Source: Clostridioides mangenotii TR (GTDB taxonomy: Bacteria > Bacillota > Clostridia > Peptostreptococcales > Peptostreptococcaceae). Taken from it: a DNA stretch of 64,000 nt. Each line of letters begins with the position of its first letter. Position 1 is the first letter of the stretch. A model generated the notes under the pieces. It did no database searches. It was not told the origin of the DNA and worked only from the letters and a program-made list of their open reading frames with translations. Location of the stretch: assembly GCF_000498755.1 (NCBI RefSeq), contig NZ_AXUS01000002.1:1-64000 (forward strand), written 5' to 3'. Position numbers and translations under genes: made by a program. Shown here one piece after another: positions 36,146-45,241 of the stretch.

Positions 36146-36183
36146 ATTAAGTTGGCAAATATCAATATATATAGGAGTGCTTT

Positions 36184-36417
36184 ATGAAAGAAAAAGTTTT
36201 TGTTGAAATAGTAGCAAAGTATACTTATGAAGGTTCAATTCATCCATTAGCGATCCTCTGGGATGATGGACGAGTATTCAAAATAGATAAGATCACAGAT
36301 GTATGTAGAGCCGCATCTTTAAAATCTGGAGGTGTAGGAATAAGGTACACAATATCTGTGAAAAATAAACAGAGATACTTGTATTTAGATGAAGATCATT
36401 GGTTTATTGAGTCATAA
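36184..36417 (+). CDS. Small conserved companion of the Y-family polymerase
   Basis: This 77-aa protein has a conserved core: HPLAILWDDGRVFKIDKITDVCRAAS, KSGGVGIRYTISV and YLYLDEDHWFIE. Homologues in clostridia lie next to Y-family polymerase genes, as here. It probably has a small beta-barrel fold (inference). A role as a partner in SOS mutagenesis is plausible by context, but no domain with a known function is visible. Confidence 0.7.
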   Translation: MKEKVFVEIVAKYTYEGSIHPLAILWDDGRVFKIDKITDVCRAASLKSGGVGIRYTISVKNKQRYLYLDEDHWFIES

Positions 36418-36492
36418 GAGTTATAATTGTATCTGTGTAATATTTATGTAGAATTAAGATTTATCTATTTTTAAAGTAAAGGAGCGATTACA

Positions 36493-36942
36493 TTGAACTT
36501 CCAAATAAAAAAATTTGAGGATTTAACTGCTAATCAAATATATGAAATTTTAAGAATAAGAAGCGAAGTTTTTGTAGTAGAGCAAAATTGTGCTTTTCAG
36601 GACTGTGACAACGATGATCAAAACTCATACCATATTTTTACTACTGACAATGTTAGAATAGTATCTTATCTACGAGTATTAAAAAGAGGTATATCTTATG
36701 ATGAAATATCTATCGGTAGAGTCTTAGTCGCTAAAGATCAGCGAGGTAAAGGTATTGCCAAGGAACTGTTGATAAAGGCTATAGAATTCATAGAAAATAC
36801 TCTCAATGAATGTGAGATTAGAATTTCTGCGCAAGAGTATTTAAAAGAATTCTATAGTAGCCTTGGATTTGAAATATCTTCTGACATGTATTTAGAGGAC
36901 GAAATACCTCACATAGAAATGTTCTATAATAGCGCAAAATAA
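36493..36942 (+). CDS. ElaA-like GNAT family N-acetyltransferase
   Basis: This 149-aa acetyltransferase resembles ElaA: N-terminal IYEILRIRSEVFVVEQNCAF, the acetyl-CoA loop GRVLVAKDQRGKGIAKELL (about 75-95), and SAQEYLKEFYSSLGFE. The substrate is unknown. The start is TTG with AAAGGAGCGATT upstream, a strong site. Confidence 0.85.
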   Translation: MNFQIKKFEDLTANQIYEILRIRSEVFVVEQNCAFQDCDNDDQNSYHIFTTDNVRIVSYLRVLKRGISYDEISIGRVLVAKDQRGKGIAKELLIKAIEFIENTLNECEIRISAQEYLKEFYSSLGFEISSDMYLEDEIPHIEMFYNSAK

Positions 36943-37018
36943 ATATTATTTCGTAGTTAGTACTACTTCACCTTATTTTTAATGCTAATGTATATGAATA
37001 TTTGTAGTGTTATTTTGA

Positions 37019-37585
37019 CTACTGCTCTGCTATGACTCTACATCTTAATCCTGTAAGGTCACTATCATCCAGCCACATAGTATATACTGTAAAAGGATCA
37101 GATCCTATTTTTTGTAAATTGCTTAAATTTTCAATAACATATACCCCTTTACTTTCACACAATCTATCAGCTGGTTGGTGCTCCTGACCTCTACGTATCC
37201 CCGAACAATCTATACCGATAAAATTAATTTTTTTATCAAGTAGGAAATCTATTAATTTATGAGAAAGTTGAGGGTGATTGTTGAAATACTCCTTAGTTCC
37301 ATATTCAAATTTCTCGATGTGAGATGTTCTAAAAACCACAAAAGAATTTTCTAAAATATTTGTTCCTTCAAGATCTTTCGGCTCAACCTCTCTATCATAG
37401 CAGATCTCCGACACATCTATTAAAACTCCACTACTCTTAAAATATTCTATCGGAATATCACTCTTACAATAAGTATCTAAATGAGTTCCAACGTGACCTG
37501 CTGCCCTTAATTTATTTTCCTGAGTTTCAATCCACTTCATAGCATCACTATCTTTTTCTATCTTTGTTGTCAAATCAATTATCAT
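37019..37585 (-). CDS. Cyclase/kynurenine formamidase-like family protein
   Basis: This 188-aa metal-dependent hydrolase family member has the signature HVGTHLDTY (about residues 35-43), IGIDCSGIRRG and DRLCESKGVYVIENL. Family members hydrolyse N-formylkynurenine or related amides. The substrate here is unknown. The start overlaps the end of the MarR gene by 11 bases, so the two are coupled and the enzyme is probably controlled by that regulator. Confidence 0.85.
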   Translation of the reverse strand: MIIDLTTKIEKDSDAMKWIETQENKLRAAGHVGTHLDTYCKSDIPIEYFKSSGVLIDVSEICYDREVEPKDLEGTNILENSFVVFRTSHIEKFEYGTKEYFNNHPQLSHKLIDFLLDKKINFIGIDCSGIRRGQEHQPADRLCESKGVYVIENLSNLQKIGSDPFTVYTMWLDDSDLTGLRCRVIAEQ

Positions 37586-38042
37586 AATTACCCTCCTCTA
37601 TTTCTGTTCTTAGATATTCATTAAATTTTTCTAGAACTTCTAAAGTTATATTTTTGTATTTATCCTCTATTTCCTTAAAAAATCTTTCGTCAGTTTTTTC
37701 CCAAATACTGTGAATTTTTTCATGCTGTAAGTATATATCTTTTCCTACCTCAGTCAGAAAAAAATACCTTTCTTTCTTATTTTCAGGAATTTGAAATACT
37801 CTAATAGTATCTTTATTTACAAGTTTTTTTATTATCTTACTTACTGCACTTTTTGTCATATTTAAATTTTCGGATATTATAGTTACATTTACTGGTTCAG
37901 ATGCTCTGCCTATTTCATCTATAGTGTGAATTTCTGATAATGTATATCCCTCTATTATTCCTTTGTTCCTTATCTTACTAAGGACATCTTCTTTTTCATA
38001 TACTTCTTTTAATACCTTGATTATTTTTTTATCTACACTCAT
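37575..38042 (-). CDS. MarR-family transcriptional regulator
   Basis: This protein of about 155 aa is a winged-helix MarR-type repressor. It has the recognition helix area VTIISENLNMTKSAVSKIIKKL and the wing with FQIPENKKERYFFLTEVGK. The start is set at the ATG at 38042, which has GAGGTG upstream; the ORF begins at a GTG at 38051. It probably represses its own operon with the cyclase gene. The ligand is unknown. Confidence 0.9.
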   Translation of the reverse strand: MSVDKKIIKVLKEVYEKEDVLSKIRNKGIIEGYTLSEIHTIDEIGRASEPVNVTIISENLNMTKSAVSKIIKKLVNKDTIRVFQIPENKKERYFFLTEVGKDIYLQHEKIHSIWEKTDERFFKEIEDKYKNITLEVLEKFNEYLRTEIEEGNYDN

Positions 38043-38100
38043 AACTGACACCTCTTTATAGTTTCCCAGGACACAATGTTATTATATTACTTGCATATCT

Positions 38101-38117
38101 ATTTGTCAAATACAAAT
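38101..38117. promoter_or_regulatory. Dyad ATTTGT-N5-ACAAAT, candidate MarR operator
   Basis: A 6-bp inverted repeat with a 5-base spacer lies 60 bases upstream of the MarR gene and fits the size of a MarR half-site dyad. It is inferred from position only. Confidence 0.35.
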
Positions 38118-38187
38118 TTAGACATTGACACAATGCTTACCTTATCAATGGTTAAATATTAATTAAAAAATTAAAAATCTATATAAA

Positions 38188-38222
38188 AAATACTACCTCA
38201 ACTTTATGTTAAGGTAGTATTT
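38188..38222 (-). terminator. Intrinsic terminator after the PqqD/OPT operon
   Basis: The perfect 11-bp stem AAATACTACCT/AGGTAGTATTT (38188-38198 and 38212-38222) adjoins the stop of the PqqD gene. Confidence 0.9.
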
Positions 38223-38223
38223 C

Positions 38224-38625
38224 TTATTCATCTATATTTTCTAAAGATCCGTCTTTATCACGATTGATTTCAACAAAATCCTTTTCCATACGAACAATGT
38301 ATTTGGCATTTACTTCGATATGATTTAGAAAAAGCAACAATCTCTCATACAGTGGTTTGGCTTCCTCACCGTACTTTTCATCCATGATTTCCCCAATCTC
38401 TTTTACTGTCCTATTGCCATCTATATTTAAAAATATAAAACTGGAATAAGAGTCTAGCTTAATATAAGTAATCTCAGGAATTTTAAATCGCAATTTTCTA
38501 AAAAATCTCTGTACCCAATGCTCTTGTCTTTTTATTATTGTGACGATATTTTTTTCATCAACCTCGTATTCTAAATCATCTCTAATTTGATATACAAGAT
38601 TTAAAACCTCTTCATTACTCTTCAT
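38224..38625 (-). CDS. PqqD-domain protein linked to an OPT transporter
   Basis: This 133-aa protein carries a PqqD-like fold in its second half (FIFLNIDGNRTVKEIGEIMDEKYGEE, about 65-90). PqqD domains bind peptide substrates of RiPP enzymes (RREs). Here the gene overlaps the end of the OPT transporter gene by 11 bases, with no radical-SAM or precursor gene nearby. This suggests a transport-linked peptide-binding role (inference). Confidence 0.75.
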   Translation of the reverse strand: MKSNEEVLNLVYQIRDDLEYEVDEKNIVTIIKRQEHWVQRFFRKLRFKIPEITYIKLDSYSSFIFLNIDGNRTVKEIGEIMDEKYGEEAKPLYERLLLFLNHIEVNAKYIVRMEKDFVEINRDKDGSLENIDE

Positions 38626-40540
38626 CGCTCTTGGCAGGCTTAGAATTCATGATAGGTATCGCTGTCAATATAACAAGGGCAGCAAGTAATATAAGCGCCA
38701 TTCCGTTTCCAGCTGCAAATCCTGTTACTTCTCCAAGAGTTATAACTCCTGTAACTTGTAGGATTATACCTATAAGACCTATTATAGATCCACCAGCAAC
38801 TAATCCAGAAGATAAACTTACTCCGTTAGAAACTTTTGCTTCTTTTTCAGCATCTGATTTAGACATTTTTTCAACTAGAACTCTTATTAAAGCACCTATT
38901 AATATTATAGATGTTGTTGATATTGGTAAGTAGAATCCAATAGCAACTGTCATTATTGGTAAGTTTAAGAAATATAAAACTACCGCCATGAATATACCTA
39001 TAAATATCATAACCCAAGGAAGATCCCCAGACATTATACCAGAAGTAAGTGTAGCCATTAAGTTAGCTTGTGGAAGACCGAATTGCGCATCTGCTCCAGT
39101 TACAGCTAATTGATCTGATAGTATTATCATTGTTCCTATAACAACTATAACACCAACTATTGCAGCGATAGCAAAATATTTTTGCATTTCGCTTTTATCG
39201 CCACCGATTATATAAGTAACTTTTTGTGATTGAGAATATCCACCTGCAATGGCAATGGCAATAACTATTAATGTACCAAATAATAATAACGATTTATTGT
39301 CTTCTATACCAGTCCACTTCATTACAACGAATATCATAGTTACTATAACTAATGAAGCTATTGTCATACCAGAAACAGGAAGGTTAGAAGTACCTATAGT
39401 ACCAGTTAAACGTCCTGCAACTATTATGAATAGTAACATTAGAACTAGTGAAGCTATAGTTCCTATAATCGCCATACCAATGTTTCCACCAGTAATCATA
39501 AATCCAGCAACAAATGATATAACAATACCAGCAAGTAGTATTATTATTTGTAAAGAACCTTTAGAGTCACCTTCACCACCTGTAGCTTTCATTGTTTCTT
39601 TTATTGAAGCAACTATAACAGGTATTAGCTTTATAGCACCTATAATTCCACCAAAAAGCATCATTCCTGCGCCTATGTACTTAACATATGAACCTGCTAT
39701 AGTACCAACTTCCATGCTGTTTATAGCAACATCTGGAGCATTCCATACCATAGCACCTGGAGCAGCCATATCAGCGAAATAACCAATTAATGGTGTAATT
39801 CCAAAGTTAGCTAACATTGAACCTGCAAACATAGTAAGTGATATCTCTAATCCAACTATAAACCCTATACCAAGTAATAGCGGATTCACTTCTATATCCA
39901 ATTTCCATTTGTAAGCTTTTGTTCCGACAAAACTAGCCATGTTGTTTACGAGACCTAATACAGATCCAGTTAACACAGTAAGTACACCACCTATACCAAA
40001 ACCAATTCCCATGTACTTAAGTGATTCTCCACCTGTGTCAGATGCAACTAAAGTTTCTGAAATTGCCATTGATTCTGGATACATTAAGTTTCCATGCTCT
40101 TCAATGATAAGGTAGTTGTGAACTAGTGCTGCTATACCTATACCAAATAGTACACCACCAACTCCTACTGCTAGACCTTCAAAAAATGTAATCCTGCCAC
40201 CAATTAGTAAAACTGCAGGCAACACGAATATCGCACCACTGGCAACTGATTCTCCAGCACTTGACATCCCTTGAATTAAGTTCTTACCTAAAATTCCTTT
40301 TTCTTTTGCAAATACTCCAACTAATCCAGCACCAAGAATAGCTCCTGGAATACCCGCTGCAACTGTTAATCCGGCTTTCATACCTGAGTATGTAGTTGAC
40401 GCAGCGAAAACTGCAGATAAGAGTATACCTATTAAGAGAACTGCTATATTTCCGCCTGTTCTCGATTTGTCGGTAACATAAGGTACATAATCTTTACCAG
40501 AAACGCCACCATATGCTCCCGTAGGCAATTTTTTCTTCAT
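38615..40540 (-). CDS. OPT/YSL family oligopeptide transporter
   Basis: This 641-aa protein has many membrane segments and the OPT family pattern, with GGNIAVLLIGILLSAVF, TTYSGMKAGLTVAAGIPG and NLMYPESMAISETLVASDTGG. It probably imports oligopeptides with proton coupling. The start is the ATG at 40540 with AAAGGAGTG upstream; the ORF extends 16 codons further. It precedes the PqqD-domain gene on the same transcript. Confidence 0.92.
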   Translation of the reverse strand: MKKKLPTGAYGGVSGKDYVPYVTDKSRTGGNIAVLLIGILLSAVFAASTTYSGMKAGLTVAAGIPGAILGAGLVGVFAKEKGILGKNLIQGMSSAGESVASGAIFVLPAVLLIGGRITFFEGLAVGVGGVLFGIGIAALVHNYLIIEEHGNLMYPESMAISETLVASDTGGESLKYMGIGFGIGGVLTVLTGSVLGLVNNMASFVGTKAYKWKLDIEVNPLLLGIGFIVGLEISLTMFAGSMLANFGITPLIGYFADMAAPGAMVWNAPDVAINSMEVGTIAGSYVKYIGAGMMLFGGIIGAIKLIPVIVASIKETMKATGGEGDSKGSLQIIILLAGIVISFVAGFMITGGNIGMAIIGTIASLVLMLLFIIVAGRLTGTIGTSNLPVSGMTIASLVIVTMIFVVMKWTGIEDNKSLLLFGTLIVIAIAIAGGYSQSQKVTYIIGGDKSEMQKYFAIAAIVGVIVVIGTMIILSDQLAVTGADAQFGLPQANLMATLTSGIMSGDLPWVMIFIGIFMAVVLYFLNLPIMTVAIGFYLPISTTSIILIGALIRVLVEKMSKSDAEKEAKVSNGVSLSSGLVAGGSIIGLIGIILQVTGVITLGEVTGFAAGNGMALILLAALVILTAIPIMNSKPAKSDEE

Positions 40541-41053
40541 TTTTTTCACTCCTTTTAGGCTAATTAATATCCAATTAAATAATACCATAATTTTATGAAA
40601 AATTGGAGTACCCTTTTTTAAATTTTCAGTCTAATAGCTTGGTATAAGCTTGTTTGAGCTACTTAAGAAAATTTACATAATATTTTTAATTGAAAAAACA
40701 TTATAATCCATTTCATAAATTTTCCAAAATGTACAAAAAAGCATAATAATAGACATAGACATGGAAAATTTAATTAGGATTTGCCAAACAATCTTCCATA
40801 TATATTATTATGCCACTAATAAATTATTTAAAACAGTGTTTATTTTTTATCTATAAAAAAATAAGGATCATTTCAACTATACGTTAAAAATTTTAATTTA
40901 AATATATTTATAATTAATTGCTAATTAATTATTCTTAAAAGTTGCCCTAACACTGTTAGCAAAAAGAATAGAGTGGTCAAATAATTGTCATAAAAAATTA
41001 CTTTATGTACTAAAATTATTTAATCACTCTACAAATGTTAAAAAATTTTAACT
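40541..41053. other. Intergenic region: OPT promoter area and zip terminator
   Basis: No gene is visible. An AATTTTCAG at 40621 matches nine positions of the CodY motif AATTTTCWGAAAATT in the OPT promoter region, with other AATTTTC-like half-sites nearby; this is weak. A 17-bp imperfect stem (40970-40986 with 41014-41030), two G-U pairs on the minus strand, forms a terminator for the ZIP gene. Confidence 0.5.
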
Positions 41054-41974
41054 TTACATAAACATTATCAAACTAGCTGCCATAACAGCCATCCCTACAA
41101 CCATTCCATATATAGAAAGATGATGTTCACCGTACTCCCTCGCAGAAGGCAGAAGCTCATCTATAGAAATAAAAACCATTATTCCTGCTACTCCTGCAAA
41201 TATCACTCCAAATAAAACATCGTTCATAATTGGAAGCAATATCATAAACCCGATTATAGCCCCAACCGGCTCTGATAATCCCGATAAAAAAGAATATATA
41301 AATGCCTTCTTCTTACTACCAGTTGCATAGTATATTGGCACAGATACTGCAATACCCTCAGGTATATTATGTATCGCTATAGCCACTACTATTGGTATTG
41401 CAAGAGATGGCTCTTGTAGTGCCGAAACAAATGTTGCAAGTCCCTCTGGGAAGTTGTGAATCGCGATTGCTATAGCTGTAAATAACCCAGTTCTCATAAG
41501 TCGTCTGTTGTTTAAATCAGATTGCCCTTCATCTTTTTGATCTTTTGATCCATCAATTACTTCTCGGCCCTCTTCACTCCTCTTCTCTTGCACAATTTCT
41601 TCAGTTTTTAAATTCCCGAAATGTTCTTCCGCTTCTATTTTAATTAAGGTTTCTACTCGTTCTACTTCGTGCGGGTTTTCTTCTGATGGTATCAATTTAT
41701 CAATTAAAGCTATCAAAATCATACCTCCAAAGAATGCTAATACAGTTACAATAGTACCATTTTTTAATCCTAAAGGAACTATCAATGTATTTTTTGCTTC
41801 TGTAAATATCTCGATCATAGAAACATATATCATGACTCCAGCAGAAAATCCAAGACTTACTGCGAGGAATTTTGTATTTGTCTTTTTAGCAAAGAATGCT
41901 ATTGCACTCCCTATTCCCGTCGATAAACCAGCTATCAACGTCATCATAAACGCAAATAAAATATTTTGATCCAT
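41054..41974 (-). CDS. ZIP family metal (zinc) transporter
   Basis: This 306-aa eight-helix transporter of the ZupT type has the paired metal motifs AIAIHNFPEGLATFVS and AIAIHNIPEGIAVSVP in helices 4 and 5, an N-terminal GLSTGIGSAIAFF and an acidic cytoplasmic loop (about 105-150). It imports Zn2+ and possibly other divalent metals. The start is the ATG at 41974 with AGGTGA upstream; the ORF starts three codons earlier at a GTG. Confidence 0.9.
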   Translation of the reverse strand: MDQNILFAFMMTLIAGLSTGIGSAIAFFAKKTNTKFLAVSLGFSAGVMIYVSMIEIFTEAKNTLIVPLGLKNGTIVTVLAFFGGMILIALIDKLIPSEENPHEVERVETLIKIEAEEHFGNLKTEEIVQEKRSEEGREVIDGSKDQKDEGQSDLNNRRLMRTGLFTAIAIAIHNFPEGLATFVSALQEPSLAIPIVVAIAIHNIPEGIAVSVPIYYATGSKKKAFIYSFLSGLSEPVGAIIGFMILLPIMNDVLFGVIFAGVAGIMVFISIDELLPSAREYGEHHLSIYGMVVGMAVMAASLIMFM

Positions 41975-42377
41975 AAACTTCACCTACCTCGTTATACTAT
42001 TGTCTAAATCTCTTAGTTGTATTTTTTAGATAAAATCTAATCCAAGACTATTATAAAGTCCATTTCATTTTCTATATACCATATTTAAAATTATAATAAC
42101 TTAATTGTATTCCGTATTATACACTTATAAAACTGCATCGATTAACAAGTATTCTATAATTTTTTATACTACATATCTAAATACTATACCAATGAATGCT
42201 TTACGTAAATAAAATTTTTTAAATGAGAGTAAAAAAACCATGCACTTACCGTTTACCCAAAACTAAGGTTCTTCAATCACAAACAATATATTTATATAGA
42301 AAATTAATTTATATTATTTTAAAAAACTTATTTATATAAAGTAATTTTTTAATTCTACATAATTTTACTTCGTAATT

Positions 42378-42410
42378 GATATTGACTTTCATTTTCTATT
42401 TTGTTAAAAT
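42378..42410 (+). promoter_or_regulatory. Sigma-A promoter overlapped by a Fur-box-like site
   Basis: TTGACT (42382-42387) and TAAAAT (42405-42410) are 17 bases apart and drive the siderophore operon. GATATTGACTTTCATTTTC (42378-42396) matches 14 of 19 positions of the Fur consensus and covers the -35 element, giving iron repression. The region 41984-42375 has no gene. Confidence 0.65.
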
Positions 42411-42435
42411 GAGTACTGACATAGGAGGAACTATA

Positions 42436-43413
42436 ATGAAAAAAAATATACTGCGATTGATTTCAAATAGAACCACATTAATAATTTTGCTTCTAATTCT
42501 ATCAGTGGTATCTATAGGAATTGGAGTCGAAAATTTTAGTTTTCACGGCTTAATCAAATACAATGAAAATGATTTGTATCTGCTTATGATCAGTAGACTA
42601 CCAAGATTAATCAGTATAATCATAACAGGGGCAACGCTTAGTATAGCTGGACTAATAATGCAGACTATAACTAATAATCACTTTGTATCACCATCTACCG
42701 CAGGAACAATGGAATGGTGTCGTCTCGGTATACTGATTTCAATTATAGTAGCAGGAAATGAAGCTAAGATATCTAAGATGTTAATCGCTTTTGCTGTTTC
42801 TCTGCTAGGAACTATGCTCTTTATGAACCTTTTGCAACGTATTACATATAAAAATGCTATCATGGTGCCACTTATCGGTATTATGTTAGGGAGTGTTGTG
42901 AGTGCGATAACTGAGTTTCTTGCCTATAGATACGATGTAATTCAAAATATGTCTTCATGGCTTCAAGGAAGTTTTTCGCTGATCATAAAGGGTCGATATG
43001 AACTACTTTTTATAGGTATACCAGTGTTAATAATTGCTTACGCATATGCTGGTAAATTTACCATCGCTGGTATGGGTGAAAGTTTTTCAACAAATCTTGG
43101 ACTAAATCATAAATGGGTTGTAATGATTGGTCTTATTATTGTTGCATTTATAACTTCATTAGTTGTTATAACAGTTGGAAGCATTCCATTTGTAGGTTTG
43201 ATAGTACCTAATATTGTAAGGCTTTATAAAGGAGATAATCTAAAGAATACTCTACTCGATACAGTTCTTATCGGTACATTATTTATTCTTATATGTGACA
43301 TCATAGGTCGTACACTTATATCGCCATATGAAATCTCAATAAGCGTAGTAATTAGTATTCTCGGAAGTATCATATTCTTGGGTGTCTTATTTAAAAAGAA
43401 GGAGGCGCTATGA
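42436..43413 (+). CDS. Iron-siderophore ABC transporter permease, subunit 1
   Basis: A FecCD-family permease of about 325 aa with about nine membrane segments. Typical blocks are SRLPRLISIIITGATLSIAG, MQTITNNHFVSPSTAGTM and TVGSIPFVGLIVPNIVRLYKG. The order permease-permease-ATPase-binding protein matches YclNOPQ. The start is the ATG at 42436 with AGGAGG upstream; the longer ORF upstream is not supported. It overlaps the next gene by four bases (ATGA). Confidence 0.93.
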   Translation: MKKNILRLISNRTTLIILLLILSVVSIGIGVENFSFHGLIKYNENDLYLLMISRLPRLISIIITGATLSIAGLIMQTITNNHFVSPSTAGTMEWCRLGILISIIVAGNEAKISKMLIAFAVSLLGTMLFMNLLQRITYKNAIMVPLIGIMLGSVVSAITEFLAYRYDVIQNMSSWLQGSFSLIIKGRYELLFIGIPVLIIAYAYAGKFTIAGMGESFSTNLGLNHKWVVMIGLIIVAFITSLVVITVGSIPFVGLIVPNIVRLYKGDNLKNTLLDTVLIGTLFILICDIIGRTLISPYEISISVVISILGSIIFLGVLFKKKEAL

Positions 43414-44393
43414 TGATTAAAAGACAATTTTTCAAAAAACACAGTAGAGATATAAAAATAATTTTACTTCTCTTTTTAGCAACGTTATGCGTAATGTCTT
43501 TTTATACTTTCTGGGGCCTAACTGAAAAAAATATAGGTTATTATCTTCCAAGAAGAAGTTTGAAAATGTTGGCAATAATAGTTGTAAGTTACTGCGTAGG
43601 ATATTCAACAGTAACATTCCAGACTATAACAGGTAACAGGATACTAACACCTAGTATTATAGGACTTGATTCATTATATTTATTTATACAAACTGTTATC
43701 GTTTTTTCTTTCGGATCAAAGCAACTATCCATGATGACTGGATATCCAAATTTTATTCTGTCGATAGTATTTATGATAGGAAGTTCGTGTTTACTATTTT
43801 ACTTCTTGTTTAGAGGTGAAAATAAAAATCTATACTTTTTAGTTTTAGCAGGTATGATAGTTGGAACTTTGTTTAGAGGTATGTCTACATTTATGCAAGT
43901 ACTTCTCGATCCAAACGAGTTTTCAGTTCTTCAAGGAAAGATGTTTGCAACCTTTAACAATATAAATCAGGACTTATTAGGTATTAGTTTATTACTGATA
44001 ATAATTATCATTATAATTACCCTAAGGGATCTTAAAGAATACGATGTAATCGAACTTGGAGCCGATCATGCTATAAATTTAGGTATATCGTACAATAAAG
44101 CAGTACTAAAATCACTTATAATAACATCTATTTTGATTTCAGTATCTACTGCTCTAGTTGGTCCGATAACATTTTTAGGAATATTGGTTGTAAGTTTATC
44201 GCGTAGAATTGTGAAATCCTACCATCACAGCTTACAGGTAATTGCTGCAGTATTGATTGGATGCTTGTCGCTTTCTGTTGGTACATTAATCGTTGAAAAA
44301 GTGTTTCAATTTTCAATTCCGATAAGTGTAATAATAAACTTCTTCGGAGGAATATGCTTCATATATCTTTTATTAAAGGAGAGTAAAAAATGA
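43410..44393 (+). CDS. Iron-siderophore ABC transporter permease, subunit 2
   Basis: The second FecCD-type permease (327 aa) is typical of YclO-like proteins, with RRSLKMLAIIVVSYCVGYST, TFQTITGNRILTPSIIGLD and VGPITFLGILVVSLSRRI. It forms a heterodimeric membrane channel with the previous protein. It overlaps both neighbours by four bases, showing tight translational coupling. Confidence 0.92.
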   Translation: MMIKRQFFKKHSRDIKIILLLFLATLCVMSFYTFWGLTEKNIGYYLPRRSLKMLAIIVVSYCVGYSTVTFQTITGNRILTPSIIGLDSLYLFIQTVIVFSFGSKQLSMMTGYPNFILSIVFMIGSSCLLFYFLFRGENKNLYFLVLAGMIVGTLFRGMSTFMQVLLDPNEFSVLQGKMFATFNNINQDLLGISLLLIIIIIIITLRDLKEYDVIELGADHAINLGISYNKAVLKSLIITSILISVSTALVGPITFLGILVVSLSRRIVKSYHHSLQVIAAVLIGCLSLSVGTLIVEKVFQFSIPISVIINFFGGICFIYLLLKESKK

Positions 44394-45148
44394 TAAAACT
44401 AAAAAATATAGCTAAGCATTACGGAAAAAAAGAAGTTATAAATAACGTGAATCTTGAACTTCCTCAAAATAAATTGATAGCATTTATTGGTAGTAATGGA
44501 GCTGGTAAAAGTACATTGATATCTATAATAAGCCGAACTCTCGCTAAAGATGCTGGAGAAGTGTTTATAGATGACAAAGAACTTAAAGATTGGAACAACA
44601 GTGAATTATCTAAAAGACTATCGATACTGAGACAATCAAATCATTTAAATATCAGACTAACTGTTAGAGATTTAGTTAGCTTTGGACGCTACCCACACTC
44701 TCAAGGTAAATTAACAGAAGAAGACGAAAAATTTATTGATGATTCTCTAAGCTATATAGGACTTACAGATTTACAAGATAGATTCTTAGATGAACTAAGT
44801 GGTGGCCAAAGACAGATGGCATATATAGCTATGGTTATTGCTCAAGATACAGACTACATATTCCTTGATGAACCGCTAAACAACTTAGATATGCTACACT
44901 CTGTCCAAATTATGAAAGTCCTTAAAAGACTTGTAAATGAATTAAATAAGACTGTAATGATCGTTATACACGATATAAATTTCGTATCTTGTTATGCGGA
45001 TTATGTAATTGCAATGAAAAATGGACAAATAGTTCAAGATGGGGATACAAAAGATATTATGAATTCCCCAGTACTTAAAGAGATTTATGGAATGGATATA
45101 GACATTCAAAATATTGATGGCAAAAATATATGCCTATACTACAGCTAA
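44390..45148 (+). CDS. Iron-siderophore ABC transporter ATP-binding protein
   Basis: This 252-aa ATPase has Walker A GSNGAGKST (about 34-42), the Q-loop in LSILRQSNHL, the signature LSGGQRQMAYIAMVIAQD and Walker B YIFLDEPLNNLD, plus the switch VIHDINF. It powers the two permeases. Its 252 aa are normal for the FepC/YclP type. A Fur-like site and probably an internal promoter lie in the 90 bases before the next gene. Confidence 0.95.
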   Translation: MIKLKNIAKHYGKKEVINNVNLELPQNKLIAFIGSNGAGKSTLISIISRTLAKDAGEVFIDDKELKDWNNSELSKRLSILRQSNHLNIRLTVRDLVSFGRYPHSQGKLTEEDEKFIDDSLSYIGLTDLQDRFLDELSGGQRQMAYIAMVIAQDTDYIFLDEPLNNLDMLHSVQIMKVLKRLVNELNKTVMIVIHDINFVSCYADYVIAMKNGQIVQDGDTKDIMNSPVLKEIYGMDIDIQNIDGKNICLYYS

Positions 45149-45175
45149 TAATTAGCTGAGTTTTGCAAATCCATT

Positions 45176-45194
45176 GATAATGATAATTAATAGC
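45176..45194 (+). promoter_or_regulatory. Fur box in front of the siderophore-binding protein gene
   Basis: GATAATGATAATTAATAGC matches 16 of 19 positions of the Fur consensus, with two perfect GATAAT hexamers, 50 bases before the binding-protein start. It suggests that this gene has its own iron-regulated promoter, which could raise its level above that of the permeases. Confidence 0.75.
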
Positions 45195-45241
45195 ATATTG
45201 CTAATTTAAAATAAATTTTAAAATAATTGGAGGAAATAACA

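Noticed and set aside
38615-40540. Long plus-strand frame (39249-39782) as a gene
   Set aside because: It is the antisense shadow of the OPT transporter gene, with no ribosome site.
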